DNA from: an uncultured Mycoplasmatota bacterium
GTDB lineage: Bacteria; Bacillota_I; Bacilli_A; RF39; UBA660
Assembly: GCA_900553855.1 (NCBI GenBank)
Contig: USFG01000006.1
Coordinates: 1 to 64,000 of the forward strand
Length of the DNA: 64,000 bases
Direction: 5' to 3'
The position numbers and the translations under genes are program-made. Shown here one piece after another: positions 52,850 through 62,275 of the stretch. The notes beneath the pieces were generated by a model, which was given only the letters and a program-made list of their open reading frames with translations, had not been told where the DNA came from and searched no databases. Position 1 is the stretch's first letter. Each line of letters opens with the position of its first letter.

Positions 52850-53945
52850 AATAAGTTTTTGAATTAGATCCTAAAGTAACAGTGGTTTTAAGAGTTTTAC
52901 CTTTTCTAATATAAGTGATTTCAACTTTATCACCCACACCATAATTATACAAATAATATCTTAAATATGCAACACTTGTTACTTCATCATCATTAATCTT
53001 TATTATAATATCATCACTTGCTAGTCCTGCTTTAGCCGCTGGAGACCCTTTTTCTGTAGAAACAATAATTACACCCTTTGTGATTTTATATTCTTTTAAA
53101 AGCGATGAATATTCAGGGTAATAATAAGCATCTGTAACATTAACCATTGATACGCCTAAATAAGGTTGAGTTATCTTTTCTTTATTTTCAAGTTTTTCAG
53201 CGTAACTTAATGCTACCTCGATTGGAATAGCAAAGCCCATACCTTCAACAGATTCAGCCACTAATTTTAATGAAGTAATTCCAACAACTTGACCATTTGC
53301 ATTACAAAGTGGTCCACCACTATTACCTGAGTTAATCGCAGCATCTGTTTGTAATACTTTCATAACATAATCACCATTATTATTAAGTTTTACTTCAACC
53401 ATTCTATCTTTTCCTGAAATAATGCCTCTTGTAACAGTCCAAGAATAAATACTATCAAGTGGCGCACCTACAGCAAAAGATGTATCACCAACTCTTAGGT
53501 TATCGCTTTTACCGATTTCAGCTACAGAAATAATATCTGATTTTTTTACTTTTAAAACAGCAATATCAGATAAAGCATCTGCACCAATTATTTCTGTATT
53601 AATTACATTACCATTAGTAAAAGTAACATTAACAGAGTTACCACCTTCGATAACATGATTATTTGTTAAAATATAGGCATTATTATTATTTACTTTATAA
53701 ACAAATCCAGTTCCACTTGAAATCATTTTTTCATCTGCATAGGTTGACACAACAACAACTGCATCATACACTTTTTCTACTGCCTCCGCAATTCCATTGT
53801 CGGTTATTGTTACATTTTTTTCAACTTTAGTTAAATTTGTATGAAGTATGGCAGGATATTTATAAATAACCCCATACATAAGTAAACAACCTAGGAAAAA
53901 CACTACTATATATACTATTTTATTATCTTTTTCTTTTCTTATCAT
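52848..53945 (-). CDS. htrA: HtrA/DegP-like serine protease with PDZ domain (paralogue)
   Basis: A 365-residue protease with a membrane segment at about 10-28. The triad is complete: His97 (TNNHVI), Asp127 (SDIAVL) and Ser209 (GNSGGP). A PDZ domain spans about 258-360. It is closely similar throughout to the HtrA at 12759 but lies in a different setting, two bases after the Abi_2 gene stop, with no TTTAAG direct repeat. It is probably constitutive or read through from upstream. Confidence 0.92.
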   Translation of the reverse strand: MIRKEKDNKIVYIVVFFLGCLLMYGVIYKYPAILHTNLTKVEKNVTITDNGIAEAVEKVYDAVVVVSTYADEKMISSGTGFVYKVNNNNAYILTNNHVIEGGNSVNVTFTNGNVINTEIIGADALSDIAVLKVKKSDIISVAEIGKSDNLRVGDTSFAVGAPLDSIYSWTVTRGIISGKDRMVEVKLNNNGDYVMKVLQTDAAINSGNSGGPLCNANGQVVGITSLKLVAESVEGMGFAIPIEVALSYAEKLENKEKITQPYLGVSMVNVTDAYYYPEYSSLLKEYKITKGVIIVSTEKGSPAAKAGLASDDIIIKINDDEVTSVAYLRYYLYNYGVGDKVEITYIRKGKTLKTTVTLGSNSKTY

Positions 53946-53947
53946 AA

Positions 53948-54877
53948 TTAATCCATCCTCTCAATCTCTCTATAATTTATTGGAAAACCCATTGCATCTA
54001 AAACTTTATCAATATCAATTGAATGAAGTTTTCCAGATAATATATCTAGTTCATAATCAATTTCTTTTATAAATAAATTAAAATCATCAGCATTTAAAAT
54101 TCTTTTTAAAATAATAATTAAGGCAAATAAATCATTTTTACCATATATATATTCCCCATCCATTTTAGGAATATTTAAAAGCTTATGATATATTGTATTA
54201 TTAATAACAATTTGTGTTTTATTATTATAACAAATATCTTCATGTGCGCATAAATTTCTATAATTAGCAAGTATTGGTAAATAACTTTGGAAACTATCTA
54301 TATCTATGTTAAATATATCCGCAATTTCTCTTTTATCTTCGTTTTGAAGCACAGTATAAAGTTCTCCGACTATTCCAAATGATAATACTTTTACAACAAC
54401 CCAAAGAGGTATGTAGCCATAATTATCAATGAAATGACTAGTTGCGGAATGCTGTTTACCGTTTATACTAATTTGCCTTTTCATTTTATGTATTAAATCG
54501 TTTATTTGTCTAGTTTTAGTATAATCATGAACAAAGTTATTTTTATTCAAATAATTTTTTTCTTTATAACCATGGTTTTTACTCATAACATAAGCCATTA
54601 TACTTTTTAAGTTATTTTCAAAAACTAGAATATTCTTAAATAATATATTTCTAAGTTGTCTATCAAAAATAAACATTGCATATAGTTCCTCAAAAGTGGT
54701 ACCTTTATTAAATTTACGATCAGTATAAGACTTAACAAATAAAAATCTATAGCCTGTTACAAAAAAATAATTTTCTCTAAGAAGTATTGATTTAGCCTTC
54801 TCAATATCATTTATAGTAAGACCTTTATCAATTAAAATATTTATCTGTTCATCTAATGTTTTAAATGTTTTCTCCAC
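53948..54877 (-). CDS. Abi_2-family (AbiD/AbiF) HEPN protein
   Basis: A 309-residue Abi_2 protein. The start (KTLDEQINILIDKGL) and FVTGYRFLF are family blocks, followed by FDRQLRNILFKNILVFENNLKS and a HEPN RNase motif RNxxxH in NYRNLCAHE. These proteins cause abortive infection in lactococci, probably through RNA cleavage. Its gene is followed after two bases by htrA; it lies outside the main defence island. Start ATG has AGGTGAT upstream. Confidence 0.85.
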   Translation of the reverse strand: MEKTFKTLDEQINILIDKGLTINDIEKAKSILLRENYFFVTGYRFLFVKSYTDRKFNKGTTFEELYAMFIFDRQLRNILFKNILVFENNLKSIMAYVMSKNHGYKEKNYLNKNNFVHDYTKTRQINDLIHKMKRQISINGKQHSATSHFIDNYGYIPLWVVVKVLSFGIVGELYTVLQNEDKREIADIFNIDIDSFQSYLPILANYRNLCAHEDICYNNKTQIVINNTIYHKLLNIPKMDGEYIYGKNDLFALIIILKRILNADDFNLFIKEIDYELDILSGKLHSIDIDKVLDAMGFPINYREIERMD

Positions 54878-54950
54878 TATATCACCTTTTTACTATATAA
54901 TTAATTATATCACATAATAGTATTTTTACCATCTTTTTTAGAAAAATAAA

Positions 54951-55601
54951 TTATGAAAAATATTTAATTACTCCATTAGAAATTAAATTTGCTACTTTTT
55001 TTTGATATTCATTTGTAATAAGTTTTTGTCTATCTTCATAATTTGATAAAAATCCACATTCAATTAATAAACCATTTACCTTTAATTTTGAATACATATA
55101 TGTGTTTTTTGGAATAGTTTTAATTTTACGATTACTATTTAAACCCTTATTTAAAACATCTTGCATAATGTTTGCAAAATAAATATTTTTACCATTATAA
55201 AACACCTGTGGCCCATAGTATTTAAAGTCACTTAAATAATTTAAATGAATACTCAAATAAATATCTGCTTTGGAATTATTTATTAAGTTAATTCTATTAT
55301 CAAAATCACTTTTCTTACGATATATAGCATTTGGAGTTGATAGGTCATAATCACCATCCCTTGTCATATAAACAGTAGCACCATAACTTTCAAGTTTTTC
55401 TTTTAAATAAAGACTTATATTTAAATTAATATCTTTTTCATATATATTTTCGTATGAAGTACCAGGATCTAAAAATCCATGACCAGGATCAATTACAATA
55501 ATTCTTCCCACTAAAAAAAGGTTATCTTTACCAAAAACCGAAGATAAAAGAAAAATAGATATTATAAAAATTATTAATGAGTAATGAATATATTTTTTCA
55601 T
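54951..55601 (-). CDS. CwlD-like N-acetylmuramoyl-L-alanine amidase
   Basis: A 216-residue Amidase_3 enzyme with a signal anchor (about 5-24). The zinc site is made by IVIDPGHGFLDPG, YEKDINLNI and SIHLNYL, and the catalytic Glu lies in LLIECGFLSN. Size, anchor and sequence fit CwlD, which prepares muramic lactam in the spore cortex. No binding repeats. It stands alone. Spore function is inferred from family resemblance. Confidence 0.8.
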   Translation of the reverse strand: MKKYIHYSLIIFIISIFLLSSVFGKDNLFLVGRIIVIDPGHGFLDPGTSYENIYEKDINLNISLYLKEKLESYGATVYMTRDGDYDLSTPNAIYRKKSDFDNRINLINNSKADIYLSIHLNYLSDFKYYGPQVFYNGKNIYFANIMQDVLNKGLNSNRKIKTIPKNTYMYSKLKVNGLLIECGFLSNYEDRQKLITNEYQKKVANLISNGVIKYFS

Positions 55602-55680
55602 ATAAAATTATATGTTTTATTCATTATTTTAAACTAAAAAATTTAAAATTTTCAAAAAAAGTATAATATTGTATTAATTC

Positions 55681-55748
55681 CACAAAAAATGCCTAAGGTG
55701 CAACGTACTTACTATACGCTTAGCATTGAGCTGCGTGCCCTAGGTCTT
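55681..55748 (-). ncRNA. Candidate small RNA
   Basis: Downstream of the promoter at 55755-55784 lies a GC-rich, well-folding segment. CCTAGGG pairs with CCTTAGG near the ends, and an inner GCAGC pairs with GTTGC around an internal loop. It is followed by GCATTTTTT, giving a ~65-nt transcript with intrinsic termination. It is far richer in G+C than its flanks and holds no frame with a start codon. It does not show the conserved SRP, 6S or tRNA elements. Confidence 0.5.
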
Positions 55749-55754
55749 AAAGAT

Positions 55755-55784
55755 ATATTACCATAACATTATTTTTTATGTCAA
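55755..55784 (-). promoter_or_regulatory. Promoter of the candidate small RNA
   Basis: On the minus strand TTGACA (55784-55779) and TAATAT (55760-55755) are 18 bases apart. The -35 box overlaps the stop codon of the DUF3800 gene, so it serves the downstream RNA only. Confidence 0.65.
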
Positions 55785-56467
55785 TCATCAATTTTCTTAA
55801 TTCTTCCAAATACTTTTCTTCCTGGAAATAAACTTACTCTATATTTACTTTTATTTAAACCTTTAATAACCGTAGAAACTCTTTTATAGTTTGCATAATA
55901 ATTATAAAAAGTATTAACTATTAAATCAGCAAGTTGAATACCAAAGTTAGTTTTAGAGTCGTAATAAGAAACATTAAAAACATAATTGTTTAAACAAAAT
56001 TCTGTATTTAAATAATTCTCTAAATTTTTTAAGTCACCTACTCTTACATTACGATTATCACAAAGAAGTTTAATTTCAATTTGCTCATCAGTATAGTTTT
56101 TAAGAAGTGGAAAAATAATATCTGAAAATATTAATTTTACAGCATAATTATAAAATATATTTGAATCTACAATACCTTTTTGCATTTTTTCTTTATCAAA
56201 TACCTTAGAAAATCCATAAAAACCTGGAATATTTTCCATACTTGAAAAAATAAGTTGTTTTTCTTTTGTTAAATAGTCATAAGATTTTATTTCTTTATCT
56301 ATTTTAATCTTTCTTTCGTCTTTTACAATCTTATTAATCTTTTTATATAATGATGTTATTTTAAGTCTATATTTTTCAAAAGTAAAATATCCACCAACAG
56401 CAAAATACTTTGTATTACTATTTTTATGAATTGAACCACTTTCATCTAAATATACGTATAATCTCAT
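55781..56467 (-). CDS. DUF3800 protein
   Basis: A 228-residue DUF3800 protein. YVYLDESGSIH at the start has the conserved DES motif, the middle holds LLCDNRNVR, and GIQLADLIVNTFYNYY is the family C-terminal block; together these acidic residues resemble an RNase H-like metal site. I choose ATG 56467 behind GAGGTGA; the frame extends to 56485. Members are frequent in mobile and defence regions, but activity is unproven. Confidence 0.8.
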   Translation of the reverse strand: MRLYVYLDESGSIHKNSNTKYFAVGGYFTFEKYRLKITSLYKKINKIVKDERKIKIDKEIKSYDYLTKEKQLIFSSMENIPGFYGFSKVFDKEKMQKGIVDSNIFYNYAVKLIFSDIIFPLLKNYTDEQIEIKLLCDNRNVRVGDLKNLENYLNTEFCLNNYVFNVSYYDSKTNFGIQLADLIVNTFYNYYANYKRVSTVIKGLNKSKYRVSLFPGRKVFGRIKKIDD

Positions 56468-56527
56468 GATGTCACCTCTACACAAGATAATACTAAATAA
56501 ATTAAATGTTGTCTATATGAAAACATA

Positions 56528-56550
56528 AAAAAACCCCAATATGGGGTAAG
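56528..56550 (-). terminator. Terminator of the rplM-rpsI operon
   Basis: CCCCATATTGGGG hairpin followed by seven Ts on the minus strand, just after rpsI. Confidence 0.9.
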
Positions 56551-56558
56551 AAAATATT

Positions 56559-56978
56559 TTAACGTTTACTAAATTGTGGAGCTCTACGAGCTTTTTTAAG
56601 ACCATATTTCTTTCTTTCTTTAACACGAGGGTCTCTTGTGATAAATCCAGCATTTTTTAAAATATGTCTATAACTATCCTCTCTAGTTTGGTCAGTATTT
56701 TCATCAAATTTAAGAAGTGCTCTTGTAATTCCTAAACGAATTGCACCAGTTTGTCCTGAAAATCCACCACCAGATACTTTAACATCGATATCGAATCTAT
56801 TTAAATTATCAGTTAAAACTAGTGGTTGAGTTAAGTCCATAACAAGTGTTTCATAAGGCATATAGTCATGAACATCTACACCATTAACTGTAATATTACC
56901 AGTTCCACCAACTAAAGTTACTTTTGCTACACTACTTTTTCTTCTTCCTGTAGCATTCCAAGTTTGTTTTTTTGCCAT
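56559..56978 (-). CDS. rpsI: 30S ribosomal protein S9
   Basis: A 139-residue S9. ATGRRKSSVAKV, GGGFSGQTGAIRLGI and the C-terminal DPRVKERKKYGLKKARRAPQ ending SKR, which reaches the P-site tRNA, are all present. The gene follows rplM by 12 bases with an AGGAGG site, the usual L13-S9 operon. Confidence 0.98.
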   Translation of the reverse strand: MAKKQTWNATGRRKSSVAKVTLVGGTGNITVNGVDVHDYMPYETLVMDLTQPLVLTDNLNRFDIDVKVSGGGFSGQTGAIRLGITRALLKFDENTDQTREDSYRHILKNAGFITRDPRVKERKKYGLKKARRAPQFSKR

Positions 56979-56990
56979 GTTTTCCTCCTA

Positions 56991-57419
56991 TTATATTTCC
57001 ATTTCGATTGGTTTTTGAGCACTATGTTTATGATCAGCATCAGCATAAACAAATAGTTTTTTACCCATTTTTCTACCAAGTCTATTATGAGGAAGCATAC
57101 CTTTTACAGCTCTTTCCATCATTTCTTCTGGATAGTTTTCAATCATAACTTTTGCAGTTCTTTCTCTTAATCCTCCTGGATATCCAGAATGATTATAATA
57201 TTTCTTATCAGTTAATTTATTACCAGTTAAATTTACTTTACTAGCATTAACGATAATAACATAATCTCCACAGTCAACATAAGGAGTATATGTAACTTTA
57301 TGCTTACCTCTTAAGATATGAGCAGCTTTTGTAGCAACTCTACCTAAATTTTTACCTTCAGCATCAATTACATACCATTTTCTTTCAATATTTTCTTTTG
57401 TTTGTAAAAATGATTTCAT
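56991..57419 (-). CDS. rplM: 50S ribosomal protein L13
   Basis: A 142-residue L13: RKWYVIDAEGKNLGRVATKAA, ILRGKHKVTYTPYVDCGDYV, SGYPGGLRERT and KGMLPHNRLGRKM match the family along its length. It is the first gene of the operon with rpsI. The promoter at 57504-57532 leaves a ~75-nt leader that contains a short GAGGCC-bearing segment. L13 leaders can be autoregulatory in Firmicutes; I cannot confirm that here. Confidence 0.98.
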   Translation of the reverse strand: MKSFLQTKENIERKWYVIDAEGKNLGRVATKAAHILRGKHKVTYTPYVDCGDYVIIVNASKVNLTGNKLTDKKYYNHSGYPGGLRERTAKVMIENYPEEMMERAVKGMLPHNRLGRKMGKKLFVYADADHKHSAQKPIEMEI

Positions 57420-57503
57420 AATTTTTTCTTTCCCTTCATTTTAATTAACCAATTTAATCTTCCCACAATTAAAAAGGCCTCTTAAATAAATGTACCGATT
57501 ATG

Positions 57504-57532
57504 ATTATATGGTAAAAGTAGTAAATTGTCAA
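57504..57532 (-). promoter_or_regulatory. Promoter of rplM-rpsI
   Basis: On the minus strand TTGACA (57532-57527) and TATAAT (57509-57504) are 17 bases apart, a perfect consensus promoter. The leader to the rplM start is about 75 nt. Confidence 0.85.
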
Positions 57533-57572
57533 GCAAAACAATGAGGTAACAAGTGTTTTTATTATATTTTTA

Positions 57573-57600
57573 TTAAAAAAAACTAGCAATCGCTAGTTTA
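57573..57600 (-). terminator. Terminator of the arginine deiminase operon
   Basis: AAACTAGC/GCTAGTTT stem with a four-base loop followed by eight Ts on the minus strand. It overlaps the last codons of the transporter gene. Confidence 0.85.
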
Positions 57601-59061
57601 TAAAACACACATTGCTATTGTAAGAATTACCATTGCAGCAAGACCTATACAAGCAACTATTTTAAATGCCCATTTGAACCAAGTTGAATACTCAACTCTA
57701 GCAAGAGCAAGACCACCCATTATCGCTCCACATGTAGGTGAAATTAAATTTACAAGTCCATTAGAAGCAACAAGTATCATAACATTTGTTTCAACTGAGA
57801 ATCCTAATTGATGAGTTAAGACACCCATAATTGGAGTTGAAAGTGTTGCAATACCTGATGAAGATGGTACAAGTATTGATAAGAATATATGTAAAATAAA
57901 GTTCATTGGTGCGTAGATAACTGCAGGCATATTTTTAAGGGCATTTGCCGCATTATAAATAATATAATTATCTAAATATGTAACTTGCATTAATACTGAA
58001 GCACCCCTTGCAACTGCTATAATTAATATAACACTTAGTATATCAGAGGCACCATCAACAAATGTATCTACAAATTCTTTTTCACTTAATTTACCAATTA
58101 TTCCTATTACAATAGCCATTACAAAGAATAGTACGGCTGCATCTTCGAAATACCAATAACCAAAACAATTTCCAGTTAAGAAAGCTGTAAAATGTGTTCC
58201 AGCATCAGCAATATCCGCAGGTATAATACCAAAATCTACCCATGGGATAAATCCTGCTATCATAATAACAAATGTTAAGCCAAATATAATTAATATAAGT
58301 TTTTGTCTTGTAGTAAGTTTTACTTCCGGATTAATAAAGTCTTCTTTTGCATAATGTTTTTCCATTTGTTTTTGTTCTTGTAATGAAAGGAATGTACTTC
58401 CTTTTTCGGCTTTCACTTTTGCAGCATATTTTAATACAAATGCAACTGCAATAATATAAGAAACTAACCATAAGATACATCCAAGTAAAATTATAGTTCC
58501 TTGATTAACTTTTATACCATCTGGTAATGCACTAACTGCAGCACCTACTGCAAATGGATTTATTGTTGAACCAAGTACACCTACACCAGCACCAAGTAAG
58601 ACTGTGGCTGATGCAACAATAGTATCCATTCCCGCTGCTACCATAGTAAATGATAACAAACCATAAAATGCAACTGTTTCCTCTAACATTCCATAAGTTG
58701 TTCCACCAACTGAGAATATAAACATTAGTATTGGTATTAATACTAGTTCCTTACCTTTTAATTTGTTTACTAAAACTTTTATTCCTGTTTCAAGAGCACC
58801 AGTTTTAGTAACGACATTTAAAAATCCTCCTAAAATAAGAATAAATACACCTACATCAGCAGCATTTTCAAATCCTTTGATTGGAGCCATTAAAAAGTCA
58901 GAAAATTTAGCACGAACTACACCACTACCATTGACAATATTTTCACCATCAAATGTAGCAAGTGGAAGTAAATATGAAATTATAGCAATTGCAACAATAA
59001 TTAACATTATAATTGTAAATGAAGATAATGTAAATTTTTTCTTTTTAGCTTTTTTTGCCAT
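57598..59061 (-). CDS. YfcC-family basic amino acid transporter
   Basis: A 487-residue transporter with about twelve membrane segments. Residues in LGSTINPFAVGAAVSA and ILVPSSSGIATLSTPIMG are characteristic re-entrant motifs of the YfcC/AitC/C4-dicarboxylate family. It is the last gene of the arc operon, two bases after arcC, so the likely role is arginine/ornithine exchange. It replaces the more usual ArcD (APC family) antiporter. The basic N-terminus MAKKAKKKK is cytosolic. Confidence 0.85.
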   Translation of the reverse strand: MAKKAKKKKFTLSSFTIIMLIIVAIAIISYLLPLATFDGENIVNGSGVVRAKFSDFLMAPIKGFENAADVGVFILILGGFLNVVTKTGALETGIKVLVNKLKGKELVLIPILMFIFSVGGTTYGMLEETVAFYGLLSFTMVAAGMDTIVASATVLLGAGVGVLGSTINPFAVGAAVSALPDGIKVNQGTIILLGCILWLVSYIIAVAFVLKYAAKVKAEKGSTFLSLQEQKQMEKHYAKEDFINPEVKLTTRQKLILIIFGLTFVIMIAGFIPWVDFGIIPADIADAGTHFTAFLTGNCFGYWYFEDAAVLFFVMAIVIGIIGKLSEKEFVDTFVDGASDILSVILIIAVARGASVLMQVTYLDNYIIYNAANALKNMPAVIYAPMNFILHIFLSILVPSSSGIATLSTPIMGVLTHQLGFSVETNVMILVASNGLVNLISPTCGAIMGGLALARVEYSTWFKWAFKIVACIGLAAMVILTIAMCVL

Positions 59062-59063
59062 TT

Positions 59064-59999
59064 TTATTTCCTCCTATAAAATATTCTTGTGCCTTTATCA
59101 CCATTAATTGCTTCAAGTCCATCATTTAATGAAGCAATAATAGCAATGCCTTCTGAGTTTTCATTTAGAAAATTCATACAAGCATTTATTTTTGGAAGCA
59201 TACTTCCTTTTGCAAAATGGCCTTCATCAATGTATTTTTGTAATTCTAATGTATCAGTTGAATCAAGTGCTATTTGATTATCTTTATTATAATTAATATA
59301 CACTTTATCTACTGCTGTTAAAATTAACAAAATATCAGCGTTAATATTTGCTGCTAACTTACTACTTGCAAAATCTTTATCAATTACTGCATCAACACCT
59401 TTATATCCTAGTCCATCCTTTACTACAGGAATACCACCACCACCGACGGTAATAACAATATTTCCGTCATCCGCAAGATTACTTACTATCTCTTGCTCTA
59501 AGATTCTTTCAGGTTTTGGTGAGGGCACTACTCTCCTATAACCTCTTCCAGAATCTTCAACATATTTATAGCCATTCGAAGAAGCAAGTTTATCCGCTTC
59601 CTCTTTGGTATAAAACATTCCTACAGGTTTAGTTGGATCCGTGAAAGCCTCATCATTTTCATCCACTTCAACCTGAGTAATGATAGTTGCACATTTCTTT
59701 TCAATATTATTTTCTCTCAATTTTTCATTAATAGCATTTTGTAAATGATAACCAATATATCCCTGACTCATAGCTCCACATTCTGCAAAAGGCATAAAGG
59801 GAGCAACATTAAATTTACTAGCATACTCAAATGCATTAGCAATCATCCCCACCTGAGGACCATTTCCATGTGTCACAATAACATCATTATCTTTAGCAAT
59901 GCTTACAATTATATCGGCAGCTTTTTTAACAAGAAGTTTTTGTTCATCTGGTGTTTTACCTAAAGCATTTCCACCTAAAGCAATAACAATTTTACTCAT
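59064..59999 (-). CDS. arcC: Carbamate kinase
   Basis: A 311-residue carbamate kinase: IVIALGGNALG at the start, the HGNGPQVG phosphate loop, VTVGGGGIPV and VDAVIDKDFAS nucleotide motifs. It converts carbamoyl phosphate and ADP to ATP, CO2 and ammonia, the energy-yielding last step of the arginine deiminase pathway. It lies one base after the carbamoyltransferase stop. Confidence 0.97.
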   Translation of the reverse strand: MSKIVIALGGNALGKTPDEQKLLVKKAADIIVSIAKDNDVIVTHGNGPQVGMIANAFEYASKFNVAPFMPFAECGAMSQGYIGYHLQNAINEKLRENNIEKKCATIITQVEVDENDEAFTDPTKPVGMFYTKEEADKLASSNGYKYVEDSGRGYRRVVPSPKPERILEQEIVSNLADDGNIVITVGGGGIPVVKDGLGYKGVDAVIDKDFASSKLAANINADILLILTAVDKVYINYNKDNQIALDSTDTLELQKYIDEGHFAKGSMLPKINACMNFLNENSEGIAIIASLNDGLEAINGDKGTRIFYRRK

Positions 60000-60000
60000 A

Positions 60001-60990
60001 TTAATTCCTTAAGGTAGCATAAATAACTGCTTTAATTGTATGCATTCTATTTTCTGCTTCCTCAAAAACTCTTGAATGTGAACCATTAAATACTTCATCT
60101 GTAACTTCCATTTCAGGAACACCAAATTTTTCATAAATCTCTTTACCAATTGTCGTATTTTGATCATGAAAAGATGGCAAACAATGAAGAAAGATACAAT
60201 CATCTTTAGCATTATCTATAACGGACTGATTAACTTGATATTTTCTTAAATAATTAATTCTTTCAGCCCACTTTTCCATAGGTTCTCCCATTGATACCCA
60301 AACATCAGTATATATTGCATCGGCATCTTTAGTACCTTCCATAATATCTTCAGTTCTTTGAATAGTACATCCGTTTTCTCTAGCTATTTCTTCACATTTT
60401 TTAGTAAGTTCTTCATCAGGCCACAAATCTTTTGGCGCACAACAAGTAAAATTAACACCTAACTTTGCACTAGCAACCATTAATGAATTACCAACATTAT
60501 TTCTAGCATCCCCACAAAAAACTAATTTTCTTCCTTTTAATGAACCAAATTCTTCTTCAATAGTCATAAAATCAGCTAACATTTGAGTTGGATGAAATTC
60601 ATTAGTAAGTCCATTATAAACAGGAACACTTGAATATTTTGCTAATGTTTCAACAATAGTTTGATCAAATCCACGATACTCTATAGCATCATATATTCTA
60701 CAAAGTACTCTTGCAGTATCTTCAATACTTTCCTTTTTTCCCATTTGTGAACCTGTTGGTCCTAGATAAGTAACATGCATTCCTAAGTCGTAAGCAGCAA
60801 CTTCAAAAGAACACCTAGTTCTCGTAGAATCTTTTTCAAATATTATAGCAATGTTTTGTCCTTCAAGAAATTTATGAGGTTCTCTATGTTCTTTTTTTGT
60901 TTTAAAATCTTTTGCTAAGTCTAATAAATATCTTATTTCATCACTTGAATAATCAAGTAACTTTAGAAAATCTCTTCCTCTTAAATCCAT
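60001..60990 (-). CDS. arcB: Catabolic ornithine carbamoyltransferase
   Basis: A 329-residue enzyme. The carbamoyl phosphate site is KDSTRTRCSFE (about 51-61), HPTQMLADF follows near 145, and the ornithine site shows HCLPSFHD near 270. It splits citrulline into ornithine and carbamoyl phosphate. Context, directly after arcA and before arcC, indicates the catabolic direction. Biosynthetic ArgF is the sequence alternative. Confidence 0.95.
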   Translation of the reverse strand: MDLRGRDFLKLLDYSSDEIRYLLDLAKDFKTKKEHREPHKFLEGQNIAIIFEKDSTRTRCSFEVAAYDLGMHVTYLGPTGSQMGKKESIEDTARVLCRIYDAIEYRGFDQTIVETLAKYSSVPVYNGLTNEFHPTQMLADFMTIEEEFGSLKGRKLVFCGDARNNVGNSLMVASAKLGVNFTCCAPKDLWPDEELTKKCEEIARENGCTIQRTEDIMEGTKDADAIYTDVWVSMGEPMEKWAERINYLRKYQVNQSVIDNAKDDCIFLHCLPSFHDQNTTIGKEIYEKFGVPEMEVTDEVFNGSHSRVFEEAENRMHTIKAVIYATLRN

Positions 60991-62217
60991 TTAATCCTCT
61001 CTTTCAAGTGGCATACTCATACATCTAGGACCGCCTCTACCCCTAGAAAGTTCTGCACTATTCATTTCTATAACTTTAATACCCTTTTCTCTTAATACTT
61101 CATTAGTAATATTATTTCTATTATATACAACTACTACTCCAGGAGCTATACATAATGTATTTGTTCCATCATTCCATTGTTCTCTTTCTGAGGCAATTTT
61201 ATCTCCTCCAGCACAAGGAATAAGTGTAATATCAATACCCAAATATTCCTCTAAAATATTTTCAAGGCTTCCTTCTTTTTTAATTACTCTTACTTCATCA
61301 AGATTATCTTCATTTTTAGTAATTTCAAAAACCTCTAAAGTATCCATAATTCCAGGATGATATGTAAACTTGTCAATATCAATTTGAGTAAATACTGTAT
61401 CTAAGTGCATAAATGCTCTACATTCAGGTATTTTAAATGCAAGTATTGTATCAATATTACATTTTTCATCATTAAACATGTTTTTAGCAACTAAATCAAT
61501 TGCTTCAGCACTAGTTCTTTGAGAAATACCAATTGCAAGAGTATGTTCATTTAAATTTAATACATCTCCACCTTCAATACTGAATGGATTTTCTCTATCA
61601 TAATATTTTGGAACTTTATCCATATAATCTGGATGATAATTAAAAATGTAATAAGCATAAATTGTTTCTCTACTTCTTGTAACAGAGTACATCTTATTAA
61701 GAATTATACCATCACCAACTGATGCAAACGGATCTCTTGTAAAATAAAGGTTTGGCATTGGTTCTGCTAAAAACTTAGTTTCTTCACTTATTTGATCAAC
61801 AAGAGAATATTCACTATCTTGTTTATTTCTATGAACTTCAGAAACTTTAATACCTTCCATAGTTTTTAAAACTAGTTCTTTATTATTTGTATAACTCATT
61901 AAATAATCAAATAATAAATCTTTATATTTTGGAGTTCTTACTCCTGCTTCATAAATAAATTGTCTTATAAATGAAGGTTTAACCTGTGGGTTTTCATCTA
62001 ATGTTTCAGCCATTAAATCTTCTAAATAAACAACCTCTACATCGTTATCTCTTAGTATTTGGCAAAATTCATCATGCTCTAAAATTGCATCTTTTAAATA
62101 TGGAATATCATCAAAAAGAAGCCTTCCTAATGTATCTGGTGTTAAATTTAATAGTTCCTTTCCTGGTCTATGAACTAAGACCTTTTTTAATTTTTTAATT
62201 TCACTAGTAACGTGCAT
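60991..62217 (-). CDS. arcA: Arginine deiminase
   Basis: A 408-residue deiminase. Catalytic residues lie in FTRDPFASVGDG (Asp), FSIEGGDVLNL (Glu), FMHLDTVFTQID (His, Asp) and GRGGPRCMSMP with nucleophile Cys399. It converts arginine to citrulline and ammonia. First gene of the operon; a TATAAT-like box lies just upstream of AAGGAGATGAT. It gives ATP from arginine and raises pH. Confidence 0.97.
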   Translation of the reverse strand: MHVTSEIKKLKKVLVHRPGKELLNLTPDTLGRLLFDDIPYLKDAILEHDEFCQILRDNDVEVVYLEDLMAETLDENPQVKPSFIRQFIYEAGVRTPKYKDLLFDYLMSYTNNKELVLKTMEGIKVSEVHRNKQDSEYSLVDQISEETKFLAEPMPNLYFTRDPFASVGDGIILNKMYSVTRSRETIYAYYIFNYHPDYMDKVPKYYDRENPFSIEGGDVLNLNEHTLAIGISQRTSAEAIDLVAKNMFNDEKCNIDTILAFKIPECRAFMHLDTVFTQIDIDKFTYHPGIMDTLEVFEITKNEDNLDEVRVIKKEGSLENILEEYLGIDITLIPCAGGDKIASEREQWNDGTNTLCIAPGVVVVYNRNNITNEVLREKGIKVIEMNSAELSRGRGGPRCMSMPLERED

Positions 62218-62275
62218 CTATATCATCTCCTTATTATAATAATTTTATCATTTAAATTTTTAAAAGTCCATATTT

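Noticed and set aside
55681..55748. SRP 4.5S-like RNA
   Set aside because: The conserved GGAAG/AGCAG apical loop region is missing.
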